Assembly: GCA_036741775.1 (NCBI GenBank)
Contig: DAINRQ010000024.1
Span: 1 to 64,000 of the forward strand
Source: JAJKIV01 sp036741775
GTDB lineage: Bacteria; Gemmatimonadota; Gemmatimonadetes; Gemmatimonadales; Gemmatimonadaceae
Direction of reading: 5' to 3'
DNA length: 64,000 nucleotides
Positions within the stretch are counted from its first letter, which is position 1, and each line of letters opens with the position of its first letter. A program made the position numbers and the translations under genes. Under the pieces are notes generated by a model that was not told where the DNA came from, did no database searches, and saw only the letters and a program-made list of their open reading frames with translations. Below are positions 1 to 8,916 of the stretch, in pieces.

Positions 1-580
1 CGCCGATCACCGTCGCAATGATCGGGACCTCGAGCCGGCTCATCTCGAACAGGTTTGTCGCGATCGCCTCACTCTGTCCGCGTTCCTCAGCCCCGAGTCC
101 CGCCCACGCACCCGGTGTGTCGATGAACGTGATCACGGGAACGTGGAACTTCTCGGCGAGCTTCATCAGCCGCAGCGCCTTCCGATACCCCTCCGGGTGC
201 GGCATCCCGAAGTTGCGTTTCAGATTCTCCTTCGTGTCGCGCCCGCGTTGATGGCCCACGACCATCACGGTCTCGCCGTCGAGTCGCGCCCAGCCGCCGA
301 CGATGGCAGGATCTTCACGGAACAGGCGGTCGCCGTGCAGTTCCACGAAGTCGGTGAAGCAGAGCCGAATGTAGTCCAGCGTGAACGGCCGCTTCGGGTT
401 GCGCGCGACCTGCACCCGTTGGAGCGGCGAGAGGTTGCGATAGACTTCAGCGCGCAGGGCGTTGAGCTTCTGCTCGAGTGGTGCGATCTCGGCGTCCACA
501 CTGAGCTGCTGGTCGCCCGCCAGCTTCTTCAGCTCATCGATCTGTTTCTCCAGATCGAAGATGGGCCGCTCGAATTCCAT
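1..580 (-). CDS. accA: Acetyl-CoA carboxylase carboxyltransferase subunit alpha (partial, C-terminus beyond window)
   Basis: Only the first 193 codons are present; the reading frame runs off the left edge of the window (the full family length is about 320 residues). AccA pairs with AccD to transfer the carboxyl group from carboxybiotin to acetyl-CoA, giving malonyl-CoA for fatty acid synthesis in the cytoplasm. The translation begins MEFERPIFDLEKQIDELK and continues through the typical N-terminal helical region, then VELHGDRLFREDPAIVGG, GHQRGRDTKENLKRNFGMP and FIDTPGAWAGLGAEERGQ, all hallmarks of the alpha subunit crotonase-like fold. The ATG lies 19 bp after the dnaE stop on the same strand, so the two are probably co-transcribed, as dnaE-accA is in many bacteria. 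Confidence is high despite truncation. Confidence 0.96.
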   Translation of the reverse strand, partial: MEFERPIFDLEKQIDELKKLAGDQQLSVDAEIAPLEQKLNALRAEVYRNLSPLQRVQVARNPKRPFTLDYIRLCFTDFVELHGDRLFREDPAIVGGWARLDGETVMVVGHQRGRDTKENLKRNFGMPHPEGYRKALRLMKLAEKFHVPVITFIDTPGAWAGLGAEERGQSEAIATNLFEMSRLEVPIIATVIG

Positions 581-599
581 TGTTGGCGTTGACGCCAAA

Positions 600-3500
600 T
601 TAGCTCCCGCGTACGAGACGGACTCGCTCGGGGCCGAGCAGGGCCCGCAGTTCGGTCAGCGCCGCGTTCGTCGCCGACAACTTGATCGAGCGTGAACGCA
701 AGCGTGCCTGCGTCCCATTCCCGTCGTCCCACCTGAGCTCCAGCGGCGCCGCCCCCGGATGCGCCTCGGCGACGGCCCGCACATCCTGCATGACATCGGG
801 AAGCAAAGCAGACCGGTCGCCGGTTCCCGGTTCCCCCCGCCCGGCTTCGCCGGGCACCCGCCCGGTTCCCACTACGCCTGCGGCTGACAGCTCGATAGCT
901 ACCGTCACCTGTCCAGCAATCCGCAACTCCTCGAACCGCTGGACCGTTTCGACGATGAACGTCGGATTCTCCGCTCCCTGATCCCGCCGCGAATAGCCGC
1001 CGCGAACGAGGAGCGGAACGTCGGTCCGGATGCGATCGGACAGCACTGTCCAGGCCTCGGGGAACACGAGAATCTCGGAAGATCCCGAAAAATCCTCGAC
1101 TGTCAACCGAGCGAACTCCGCCCCGGAGCGCTTGCTCACCTGCCGCTTGACCGCTGTGACCACGACTCCGAGCGCCATTGGGCTCTCGGTCCAGTGCCCG
1201 AGCTGCGACACAGTGTGGGTCGCGAACAGCTCGCACTCGGTGCGGTACGGCTCCAGTGGATGCCCCGAGATGTAGAACCCCAGGATCTCCTTTTCCTTCG
1301 TGAGTCGCTCGGCCTCGGACATCGGCGCGAGGTTCGGGAGTGCTGCCCGACCGGAAGGCGCTCCATTGGCTCCGGAGTCCCTGTTGACCCCGCCCGCCTG
1401 CGTCGGGTACCCACTCGCCTCGCCGAACAGCGAAACCTGGCCGATCTCCTGTTCCTGCTGCTTCAGCGACGCTTCCTGGATGGCGGTGTCGATGACCGCC
1501 GCGTACTGCGCGCGGTGCCCGCCGAGCCCGTCGAGCGCGCCTGAGTAGATGAGCGCCTCGAACACGCGCTTGTTGCAGAGCCGAAGGTCCACGCGCTCGC
1601 ACACGTCGAAGATCGAAGTGAACGGCTTTTCGGCTCGCGCGGCGAGCATCGAGTCGATCGCCGCGCGGCCCACGTTCCGGATCGCGCCCAGCCCGAACCG
1701 GATGCGCTTGTCGCCGACGACCGTGAACTTGTAGCCGGACTCGTTCACGTCGGGCGCGAGCACCTCGATGTCCAGCTCGCGCGCCTCGTTGATGAACTTC
1801 ACGACGCTGTCGGTGTCGCCGATGGACGACGAGAGCAGCGCCGCCATGAACTCGGCGGGGTAGTGCGCCTTGAGCCACGCGGTGTGATACGAGATGACCG
1901 AGTACGCGACCGAGTGCGACTTGTTGAAGCCGTACCGGCCGAACGTCTCGATCTGCGCCGCGATCTCCTCGATGATGCGCTTGTCGTGTCCGCGACCGAC
2001 GGCCTTGGAGACGAATTTCCCGAGCTCCTGCTTGATGAGCTCCGCGTCCTTCTTGCCCACCGCCTTGCGCAACACGTCGGCTTCGGCGAGCGAGATCCCC
2101 GCGAGCACCTGCGCGATACGCATCACCTGTTCCTGATAGGTGATGACGCCGTACGTCGGCTCGAGGATGGGCTCCAGCTCGGGGAGCGCGTAGACGACGG
2201 GCTCCTCACCGCGCTTTCGCTTCTGGTAGACGCGATGCATCCCGGCGTCGAGCGGCCCCGGGCGCATCAACGCGTTCGACGCCACGAGGTCGTCGAACCG
2301 GTCGCATCGCATGGAACGGAGCATATCGGTCGCGAGCGGCGACTCGAACTGGAACACGCCGCACGTGCGACCGGCGCGAAGCATCCGGTACACCTCGGGG
2401 TCGTTCGTATCGAGCTTGTCGAGGTTCGGCCGTTCTCCCGTCCGCGCCTCGATGGCATCGAGCGCATCGCGGATGACGGTGAGCGTCGTCAGCCCCAGGA
2501 AGTCCATCTTCAACATGCCCGCCTTTTCCAGGGCGTTCATGTCGTACTGGGTGACGATGACTCGCTCGTCGGCGCCTTCTCGTGCGCCGTTTGCGCCGTC
2601 CCGGTTCCCGGTTCCCTGTTCCCGGTTCCCCGAGCCTTTGGTCTCTTGCGTGCAAACCGGCACGTATTCGTCCAGCGGTCCCGGCGCGATGACCACGCCC
2701 GCCGCGTGCACCCCCGTGTGGCGCGAGAGCCCTTCGAGCGCGATCGCGTAGTCGAGCAGCTGCCGGTAGCGCTCGTCGGTGCGATAGAACTTCTTGACCT
2801 CGGGGATCTCCTCGACCGCCTCCTTCACCGTCAGCGAGAAGTTCGGCTGATTCGGGATGAGCTTCGCCAGCGCGTCGGTCTCGGCGGGGGTGAAGCCTAA
2901 CGTGCGGCCCACGTCCTTGATGGCCGCGCGCGACTTCATCGTCCCGAACGTCACGATCTGCCCGACGGCGTCCTTCCCGTACTTCTCGCGCACGTACTCG
3001 ATGACTTCGCCGCGCCGCTCGAAGCAGAAGTCCACGTCGATGTCGGGCATCGACACGCGCTCGGGATTCAGGAAGCGCTCGAACAGCAGGTCGTACTGGA
3101 GCGGGCACACGTCCGTGATGCGGAGCGCGTACGCGACGAGAGATCCGGCGGCCGACCCGCGCCCCGGGCCCACCGCGATCCCGCGGTCGCGCGCCGCCTT
3201 GATGAAGTCGGCGACGATCAGGAAGTATCCGGCGTAGCCGGTCTTCGTGATGACACCGAGCTCGTAGTCGAGACGTTCCCTGATATGGGGCGGCAGCGGC
3301 TCATCGCTTGCGCCTTCGACATAGCGCTCACGGGCGCCCTGTTCCGCGAGCCTGACGAGCAGTTCGTTCTCCGACGCCACGCCCGCCGGCAACGGAAACG
3401 ATGGCACGTGGTACTTCTTCCCGAACTCGATCCCCGCCAGGTCCGCGATCTCGAGCGTTTTCGTGAGGACGTCAGGCCGATCGGGGAACTTCTGCGCGAT

Positions 3501-4247
3501 CTCCTCGTGGCTCTTGAAGTAGAGGCCACGGTCATACCGCATCCGGTCGCCGTCGCTCCGATCCTTCCCGAGCCCGATGCAGAGCAGCACGTCGTGGGCG
3601 TCGTGATCCTGGGCGCTCAGGAAGTGCGCGTCGTTCGTTGCGATGACGGGGAGCCCCAACTCGTCGGCGAGTCGGAACACCTCGGCGTTCAGCTTTGCCT
3701 GGCCTTCCGAGTCGTGCGCCTGGACCTCGAGGTAGTAGCGGTCCTTGAACACGTCGGCGTACCAGCTCGCGGTCGCCTTCGCGTCATCGTAACGCCCTTC
3801 CATGAGATGCGTCGCCACCTCGCCGGCGAGACACGCCGAGGAGACGATGATCCCATCGCTGTACCGGGCGAGGAGCTCGCGGTCCACCCGGGGCTTCGTG
3901 TAGAAGCCTTCGGTGAACGCGAGCGACGACAGCTTGACGAGGTTCCTGTACCCGGTCGCGTTTTGAGCGAGCAGGACGAGGTGGTAATATGGTTTGGCGC
4001 CTGGCGCTGGTCGGGCGCGGATTCGGCGGTCACCGGGAGCGACGTAGGCCTCCATGCCGATGATCGGCTTGATGGCGGCCTTTTTCGCTCGTTCCTGGAA
4101 CCCCCACGCGGCGTGGAGGTTACCGTGGTCGGTGATCGCCAGCGCCGGCTGCTCGAGCTCGAGCGCGCGCTCTATGAGGTCATCGATCCGGTTCGCCCCG
4201 TCCAGCAGCGAATACTCGGAGTGACAATGCAGGTGAACGAAGGACAT
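600..4247 (-). CDS. dnaE: DNA polymerase III subunit alpha
   Basis: This is the replicative polymerase catalytic subunit (C-family), 1215 residues. The N-terminal PHP domain starts MSFVHLHCHSEYSLLDGAN and includes ITDHGNLH. The palm holds GPGRGSAAGSLV and the catalytic acidic pair in MPDIDVDFCFERR near residue 402. Fingers, helix-hairpin-helix and an OB fold (LVEDFSGSSEILVFPEAW-like region) follow. It sits directly upstream of accA. Oddly, the protein carries low-complexity Gly/Arg/Asn/Glu stretches at about residues 538-556 (GSGNREQGTGNRDGANG), 945-965 (VNRDSGANGAPSGR) and 1120-1145 (GTGRVPGEAGRGEPGTGD). The DNA of the first and last is made of GGGAACCGGGAACC-type repeat units, and the last also forms a hairpin, so these look like in-frame invasions by the intergenic repeats. 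The start is ATG at 4247. Confidence 0.97.
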   Translation of the reverse strand: MSFVHLHCHSEYSLLDGANRIDDLIERALELEQPALAITDHGNLHAAWGFQERAKKAAIKPIIGMEAYVAPGDRRIRARPAPGAKPYYHLVLLAQNATGYRNLVKLSSLAFTEGFYTKPRVDRELLARYSDGIIVSSACLAGEVATHLMEGRYDDAKATASWYADVFKDRYYLEVQAHDSEGQAKLNAEVFRLADELGLPVIATNDAHFLSAQDHDAHDVLLCIGLGKDRSDGDRMRYDRGLYFKSHEEIAQKFPDRPDVLTKTLEIADLAGIEFGKKYHVPSFPLPAGVASENELLVRLAEQGARERYVEGASDEPLPPHIRERLDYELGVITKTGYAGYFLIVADFIKAARDRGIAVGPGRGSAAGSLVAYALRITDVCPLQYDLLFERFLNPERVSMPDIDVDFCFERRGEVIEYVREKYGKDAVGQIVTFGTMKSRAAIKDVGRTLGFTPAETDALAKLIPNQPNFSLTVKEAVEEIPEVKKFYRTDERYRQLLDYAIALEGLSRHTGVHAAGVVIAPGPLDEYVPVCTQETKGSGNREQGTGNRDGANGAREGADERVIVTQYDMNALEKAGMLKMDFLGLTTLTVIRDALDAIEARTGERPNLDKLDTNDPEVYRMLRAGRTCGVFQFESPLATDMLRSMRCDRFDDLVASNALMRPGPLDAGMHRVYQKRKRGEEPVVYALPELEPILEPTYGVITYQEQVMRIAQVLAGISLAEADVLRKAVGKKDAELIKQELGKFVSKAVGRGHDKRIIEEIAAQIETFGRYGFNKSHSVAYSVISYHTAWLKAHYPAEFMAALLSSSIGDTDSVVKFINEARELDIEVLAPDVNESGYKFTVVGDKRIRFGLGAIRNVGRAAIDSMLAARAEKPFTSIFDVCERVDLRLCNKRVFEALIYSGALDGLGGHRAQYAAVIDTAIQEASLKQQEQEIGQVSLFGEASGYPTQAGGVNRDSGANGAPSGRAALPNLAPMSEAERLTKEKEILGFYISGHPLEPYRTECELFATHTVSQLGHWTESPMALGVVVTAVKRQVSKRSGAEFARLTVEDFSGSSEILVFPEAWTVLSDRIRTDVPLLVRGGYSRRDQGAENPTFIVETVQRFEELRIAGQVTVAIELSAAGVVGTGRVPGEAGRGEPGTGDRSALLPDVMQDVRAVAEAHPGAAPLELRWDDGNGTQARLRSRSIKLSATNAALTELRALLGPERVRLVRGS

Positions 4248-4256
4248 CGGACCGGA

Positions 4257-4285
4257 AACATAGCGTCAGCGGGACGGCTCCGCAA
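4257..4285 (-). promoter_or_regulatory. Candidate sigma70-like promoter for dnaE
   Basis: On the minus strand TTGCGG (4285-4280) is followed after 17 bp by TATGTT (4262-4257). The predicted transcription start would lie only a few bases before the dnaE ATG at 4247, so the mRNA would be nearly leaderless. This is a match by eye to a general consensus and is uncertain. Confidence 0.3.
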
Positions 4286-4315
4286 AGAACGGCTGCGACG
4301 CTTCGATTCTTTCAA

Positions 4316-5437
4316 GTGATTGTCAGACAGTATCTTAGACGACACCAATCAGATCCGCTCGCTTCACGCTCACGCCGTATCGGTCGCCGTGTGGCTCAGA
4401 TCGCTGTCGCTGCGCTGATTTGCTTCCTTCTCACTCCCACCGGGTGCTACCTGAGCCGTGCGGGGTGGGAGGAGGCGAAGATCCTGGCGGGCCGCCGGCA
4501 GATCGTGCGGCTGGTGGAGGACGAGCGGACGGATCCGGCCACACGTGCGCGGCTTCGTCTCGTCCTCGCCGCCCGGGGATTCGCCGCCGATTCGCTCGGC
4601 CTCCGCACCGGCGAGAGCTTCACCACGTACTCGCACCTCGAGCGTGACACGCTCGTGCTCGTCGTGTCCGGCGCGTATCGCGATCGGCTCGAGCCGTACA
4701 CGTGGTGGTTCCCCATCGTGGGCCGGATTCCGTACAAGGGCTTTTTCGATTTCTCCGAGGCGTTGGATCTCGCACGCGATCTCGAGCGGCGCGGCTACGA
4801 CACCTACGTGCGCCCCTCGGCGGCGTTCAGCACGTTAGGCTGGTTCAACGACCCGCTCCTCTCCACCACGTTGCGCCTCGACTCGATCAACCTCGCGAAC
4901 ACGGTCATCCACGAGGTCACGCACAACACCTTCTTCAAGGCCGGCGAGGCGGTGTTCAACGAGTCGTTCGCGAATTTCGTGGGTGCGCGCGGGGCGGCGA
5001 TGTTCTTCCGGAGCCGCGGTGACTCCGGCGCAGCCGCCTGGGCGGATGCGGACTGGCAGGACGATAAGCTGATGGGCGCCTTCTGGGCGTCCACCTATCG
5101 CGCGCTCGACTCGGCGTACAAGGCGCACCCCGGCGACTCGGCGCGCGCGACCCGGCTCGCGGTGCGTGACACGGTGTACGCTCGTGCGCGCGAGCATCTG
5201 CTTCGCGACGTCGCGCCGCGGCTGAAGACGATCTCGCCACAGCGTGTTGCCCGCATTCGGATCGACAACAACGCGGCGCTCCTCGCGCGCCGGATCTACC
5301 TCACCGACCTGGAGCTGTTCGACCGCGTGTGGGAGCGCGAAGGTCGCAACCTTCGCCTAACGATCGAGCGCGTGATCGCGATCGCGAAAGACGCGGATGA
5401 CCCGTACGCCGCGGTGAAAGCCTGGCTCGGTGAATAG
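4316..5437 (+). CDS. Putative aminopeptidase (PF10023-like), lipoprotein-like
   Basis: 373 residues from a GTG start, divergent from dnaE. The N-terminus is basic, then a hydrophobic stretch (AQIAVAALICFLLTPTGC) ends in Cys. It resembles a lipoprotein signal, but the lipobox is imperfect (Pro at -3). The rest matches the predicted aminopeptidase family: a zinc-type motif HEVTHNTFF near residue 199, followed by GEAVFNESFANFVGARG, where the Glu of NESF is the likely third ligand. The preceding segment (YKGFFDFSEALDLARDLERRGYDTYVRP) is also typical of the family. It probably acts in the periplasm or on the outer envelope; the substrate is unknown. A shorter start is possible, since several basic residues precede the membrane segment. 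Confidence 0.8.
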   Translation: MIVRQYLRRHQSDPLASRSRRIGRRVAQIAVAALICFLLTPTGCYLSRAGWEEAKILAGRRQIVRLVEDERTDPATRARLRLVLAARGFAADSLGLRTGESFTTYSHLERDTLVLVVSGAYRDRLEPYTWWFPIVGRIPYKGFFDFSEALDLARDLERRGYDTYVRPSAAFSTLGWFNDPLLSTTLRLDSINLANTVIHEVTHNTFFKAGEAVFNESFANFVGARGAAMFFRSRGDSGAAAWADADWQDDKLMGAFWASTYRALDSAYKAHPGDSARATRLAVRDTVYARAREHLLRDVAPRLKTISPQRVARIRIDNNAALLARRIYLTDLELFDRVWEREGRNLRLTIERVIAIAKDADDPYAAVKAWLGE

Positions 5438-5489
5438 ATTGGCTCCGAGCCTCATCGCACCCCGTTCGCATCGCGACCGGTCCAGGTGG

Positions 5490-5728
5490 GGAAAAGGCAG
5501 GAGGGGGATGGACAGGATGAACAGGATGACGAAGATGACCAACGCGGCAGCGCGGTCGCTCGCGCAAGCGGCCTGAGATCAAGAGGGGAACGGCTTTCAG
5601 AGACGGCGGCGTCCCGGGCGGCCGTTCCCCCCTCTCCTTTTTCAGGCCGCTCGAGAGACCAACGCTGCCGCCGCCCGAGTCATCTTCGTCATCCTGTTCA
5701 TCCCGTCCATCCTGTCTCCTGCCGTTTC
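5490..5728. repeat. Large imperfect palindrome with CATCCTGT-type repeats
   Basis: The 363-bp gap between the aminopeptidase and the helicase is mostly one imperfect inverted repeat. The left arm (about 5490-5540) contains GGATGGACAGGATGAACAGG and the right arm (about 5679-5728) its reverse complement, with further matching inner arms (GGCAGCGCGGTCGCTCG against CGAGAGACCAACGCTGCC). Words of the kind ATCCTGTCCATCCTG are known dispersed repeats in several phyla. No gene or terminator tract is evident here. Confidence 0.7.
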
Positions 5729-5801
5729 AGTAGCGACTGTTTCGGCGCGACGCGGCTCGCTCGCGTAAAGTTTAGCGGACCTCCGGCGGGCCTGGATATC
5801 G

Positions 5802-7892
5802 TTAGGCCCCGAACCGCCCGCGCAAGAGTGCTCGGAGATCGATCTTGCCCGCCGCGGGCGCGGGCTCGGCGTCTGGTTCGACGCTCCCGTCCATCCGCGG
5901 CACGACGCGCTCCATCTTCTCTCGGACCCCGCGGTCCAGGAATCGGGAGAGCTGATCGATCGAGTAGTCGGCCCCTCGGCGCGTCGAATAGGAGTTGAGC
6001 GGACATATCACGGCGAGGTGATTGCGGGCTCGCGTTAGGCCGACGTACATGAGCCGGCGCTCTTCCTCGAGCTCATCGTCATCGTTGATCGCGCGGGCCA
6101 TCGGAAACCAGCCATCGGCCGCCCAGATCACGAACACCGCGTCCCACTCCTTGCCCTTCGCGCTGTGCGCGGTGCTGAGCGTGAGCACGTCGCGCTCCTC
6201 GTCCGAACCTCCGGCGAGGTCCTGCGTGGCCTGCGGCGGCTCGAGGGCGAGCGCCGAGAGGAATGCCTCGCGGCTCGGGTAGCCCCCGGCGATCTGCTGC
6301 AGCTGGTCGAGGTCCGCGAGGCGCGGCTCCACACGATCGTACTTCTCGCGCAACAGGTCGTCATACAGCTGCCTGACGCGAGAGATGTCCGCGGCCACCG
6401 ACGACACGTCGAGCACTGCGGTCGAGCGGAGCTGGTCGAGTAGCGCCACGAGCTGGCCGTGCGCCTCGCGCGCTCGTGCGGGGGCGCGGTACTGGCCGAA
6501 CGCGCGCGAGTCCCACGCCATCTGCGCCATCGTGTCGATCGCCGCGCGCGCCGTGACGTCACCGATGCCCGGCAACAGCATCAGGATCCGGTACCAGCTC
6601 ACCTCATCGCGCGGGTTCTCGAGAATCCGGAGGAACGCCAGCACGTCCTTCACGTGCGCCGCCTCGAGGAACTTGAGCCCGCCCCACTTCTCGAACGGGA
6701 TGTTCCGGGCCGTGAGCTCGATCTCGAGGTCGGCCGACATGTACCCGGCGCGGAACAGCACCGCCATCTCGCGCAGCGGCGTCCCGTTCTCGTGCAGCTC
6801 GAGGATGCGCTCCACGACGAACCGGGTCTGCTGCTGCTCGTCCTGCGTCGTCACGAGCCACGGCTTCTCTCCGCCAGACCGCTTGGTCCAGAGCGTCTTG
6901 GTGTAGCGCTCCGCCGCGCGCGAAATGAGCGCGTTGCTCGCGTCGAGGATAGGCTGCGTCGACCGGTAGTTCTGTTCCAGCGCGACGATAGTGGCGCCGG
7001 GGAACTGACGGGGGAAATCGAGGATGTTCCGGAAGCTCGCGCCGCGGAACGAGTAGATGCTCTGCGCGTCGTCGCCTACCACCGTGATGTTGCTGTGCCG
7101 CCTGCACATTCCGCGAAGGATGCGCGCCTGCAACAGGTTCGTGTCCTGGTACTCGTCCACCAGAATGTGGTCATGAAGGGCCCCAATTCGGTCAGCGATT
7201 GGCGGCGCCGCCTCGAGCATCGTCGCCCAGAAGAGCAGGAGGTCGTCGTAGTCGACGAGGTTGCGCTCCGACTTCCGGCGCGTGTAGTCGGCGAAAATCC
7301 GTAGAAAATCCTCATGATAGTCGACGAACTGCGAATACTCGTCGCGCAGGATGTCGTCGACCGGGATCTCGGTGTTGATGTGGCGCGAGTAGACGTAGTG
7401 CAGCGTCTCCTTCTTCGGAAACCGCTTCTTCGAGTCCGCGTAGCCGAGTTGGGCCCGGGCGAGCTGGATGAGGTCTTCGGCGTCGCCCTGGTCCATGATG
7501 GTGAAGTCGTTCGGCACTCCGGCAGCGGCGCCGTACTTCCGGAGCAGTCGATGCGCTGTCGCGTGGAACGTCCCGCCTTGTACGCCGCGGCAGGCACCGC
7601 CAACGAGCCGTTCGGCCCGTGAGAGCATTTCCTGGGCGGCGCGGCGGGTGAAGGTGAGGAGGAGAATGCGCTCCGGCCGAACCCCGCGCTCTACGAGATG
7701 GGCGACGCGGTAGATCAGTGTTCGCGTTTTTCCGGTTCCCGCACCGGCGATGATGAGGAGCGGACCGTCGCCGAAGGTCGCCGCCGCTGCCTGTTCGGGA
7801 TTGAGCTCCGACGCGAGGTCGCGTCCACGCCCGCGCACCGACTCGGCGCGTGCTTCGACGCTTTGGCCCTCGTAGACCCGCGTGTCCGTCAT
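5802..7892 (-). CDS. UvrD/PcrA-family ATP-dependent DNA helicase (SF1A)
   Basis: This is a 3'-5' superfamily 1 helicase of about 696 residues, likely acting in nucleotide excision and mismatch repair or recombination control. From the chosen start MTDTRVYEGQS the sequence shows the Q-motif region (ELNPEQAAAATFGDGPLLIIAG), Walker A AGAGTGKTRTLIYR, motif Ia LLLTFTRRAAQEML, Walker B ILVDEYQDTNLLQ, motif III VVGDDAQSIYSFRGA, motif IV EQNYRSTQPIL and motifs V-VI LSTAHSAKGKEWDAVFV and EERRLMYVGLTRA. The open frame extends upstream to 8048, but that extension is read from the GCAGAGGGCGCAGGGG repeat palindrome, so ATG 7892 is preferred. No partner gene is adjacent. Confidence 0.93.
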   Translation of the reverse strand: MTDTRVYEGQSVEARAESVRGRGRDLASELNPEQAAAATFGDGPLLIIAGAGTGKTRTLIYRVAHLVERGVRPERILLLTFTRRAAQEMLSRAERLVGGACRGVQGGTFHATAHRLLRKYGAAAGVPNDFTIMDQGDAEDLIQLARAQLGYADSKKRFPKKETLHYVYSRHINTEIPVDDILRDEYSQFVDYHEDFLRIFADYTRRKSERNLVDYDDLLLFWATMLEAAPPIADRIGALHDHILVDEYQDTNLLQARILRGMCRRHSNITVVGDDAQSIYSFRGASFRNILDFPRQFPGATIVALEQNYRSTQPILDASNALISRAAERYTKTLWTKRSGGEKPWLVTTQDEQQQTRFVVERILELHENGTPLREMAVLFRAGYMSADLEIELTARNIPFEKWGGLKFLEAAHVKDVLAFLRILENPRDEVSWYRILMLLPGIGDVTARAAIDTMAQMAWDSRAFGQYRAPARAREAHGQLVALLDQLRSTAVLDVSSVAADISRVRQLYDDLLREKYDRVEPRLADLDQLQQIAGGYPSREAFLSALALEPPQATQDLAGGSDEERDVLTLSTAHSAKGKEWDAVFVIWAADGWFPMARAINDDDELEEERRLMYVGLTRARNHLAVICPLNSYSTRRGADYSIDQLSRFLDRGVREKMERVVPRMDGSVEPDAEPAPAAGKIDLRALLRGRFGA

Positions 7893-7978
7893 GAGGCGGA
7901 ATATACGCGTCCGGGCGGAGATTGCCGGTGTCTTTTCGGACAGCCGATGCCCCTCTCTGGGGATAACTCCGAAAACGT

Positions 7979-8046
7979 TGAACCGCAGAGGGCGCAGGGG
8001 GCGCAGAGGGCTACGCCGGCGTAGCCCTCTGCGCCCCCTGCGGTTC
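7979..8046. repeat. Palindrome of GCAGAGGGCGCAGGGG-type repeat
   Basis: The two arms (AACCGCAG...GGGGCGCAGAGGGCTACG and its complement) meet over a CCGG centre. The left arm has one extra 9-bp unit (AGGGCGCAG). Elements with this GCAGAGGACGCAGAG-like core are scattered in many genomes. It lies just upstream of the helicase gene and is not a coding region. Confidence 0.75.
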
Positions 8047-8916
8047 ATTTCATCAAGGCATGCCGATAGAGGGGAGCGCGGCTCTACGCGGCGCCCGAAT
8101 CAAAGGAAGTATCGGACGAATTTCCTGCTTTCGTTACCGGTTTCGGGGTGTGCTCGTCACAATGTGCCATGAAGAAGGTGAATTATCGGACAAGATGTCC
8201 GGCGAGGTCCTGTAGGAGCTGCGGCGATGCCGTCGTACGTTCTCGCGCGCCATTCGGATTGGCAGCCGTGTCTTCCTGCGTGTCGGCTCGCTTCGAATCG
8301 AAACGACTTGAGGGGGAGGCAATCGGGCCGCGGCCCGGGTCCGGTCGCTTCGTCGGCACGTGGGAGACGCGCGGCGTTGGTGTGATCGACGGAACGTGCT
8401 CGCTCAATTCGGGCAGCATCGCGTGGAGCGCGGAAGTCGTTCCGGTGAGCTCGACCCACGGTGGTTGTAACCGGTCAATGTGGGAGTCACCGGTCGCCGA
8501 GTTGTTAGGTGAGTGATGCGTATCTATCGCTGGCGAAAGGCGCTACACGTTATGCCGCTCGAATCGGTTGTCTTGACCGTTCCACCAGGTCCGTCTATAC
8601 TGTCGCGCGCTGCGGCTGCCACGTTTGGGGCCGCAATCGTGTTTCCGGTCAACGTCGATTGGTGACTTGCGAAATGCGTCGCTGGGAAAGTGACGCGACT
8701 GGAAAGGCGAGGGTCATTGCACGTGACGCGATGGCGGTCGGTCGGAAGGGCCGTCATCGAACCCGAGGTGGAAGGGTAGGCGGGAAAGCAGCTTAGTCGC
8801 TGCTCTCGTCAATGCTGTCCGCTGAAGGAGTCTGTTTGTCCGAAGCACCTTGCACGCACGTAGTCGCACGTTCGTAGTCCACGCTGTCGCAGTAGAACTC
8901 TCAAAGGGGGAAAGGG
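8047..8916. other. 870-bp region without a convincing gene; contains a promoter and long leader
   Basis: Small open frames exist on both strands (for example around 8148-8516 plus and 8509-8796 plus), but none has a ribosome site, domain or plausible composition. The region is less GC-rich than its surroundings. A good promoter at 8573-8601 points right, so about 8608-8916 is probably the untranslated leader of the following surface-protein gene, or a small RNA. Confidence 0.5.
8573..8601 (+). promoter_or_regulatory. Sigma70-like promoter TTGACC-N17-TATACT
   Basis: TTGACC (8573-8578) and TATACT (8596-8601) are separated by exactly 17 bp, the best promoter match noticed in the window. Transcription would start near 8608, giving a leader of roughly 300 nt before the ATG at 8917. 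No terminator or competing gene was seen between. Confidence 0.6.

Noticed and set aside
1863..2900. 345-codon open frame opposite dnaE
   Set aside because: It is an antisense shadow of a GC-rich gene: Arg/His/Leu-rich, no domain or ribosome site, and it covers the conserved dnaE core.
3285..4319. 344-codon frame opposite the dnaE 5' half
   Set aside because: Same reason; its sequence mirrors the PHP and palm regions of dnaE.
4316..4360. Later start for the PF10023-like aminopeptidase
   Set aside because: It was considered because of the basic N-terminus, but no better ribosome site or ATG was seen before the membrane segment.
7893..8048. N-terminal extension of the UvrD-like helicase
   Set aside because: The extra 52 residues are a translation of the GCAGAGGGCGCAGGGG palindrome and are absent from the family.
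8148..8796. Two overlapping small frames upstream of the Big_2 gene
   Set aside because: Cys/Arg/Ser-rich sequence without ribosome site; the region is better explained as a leader with a promoter.
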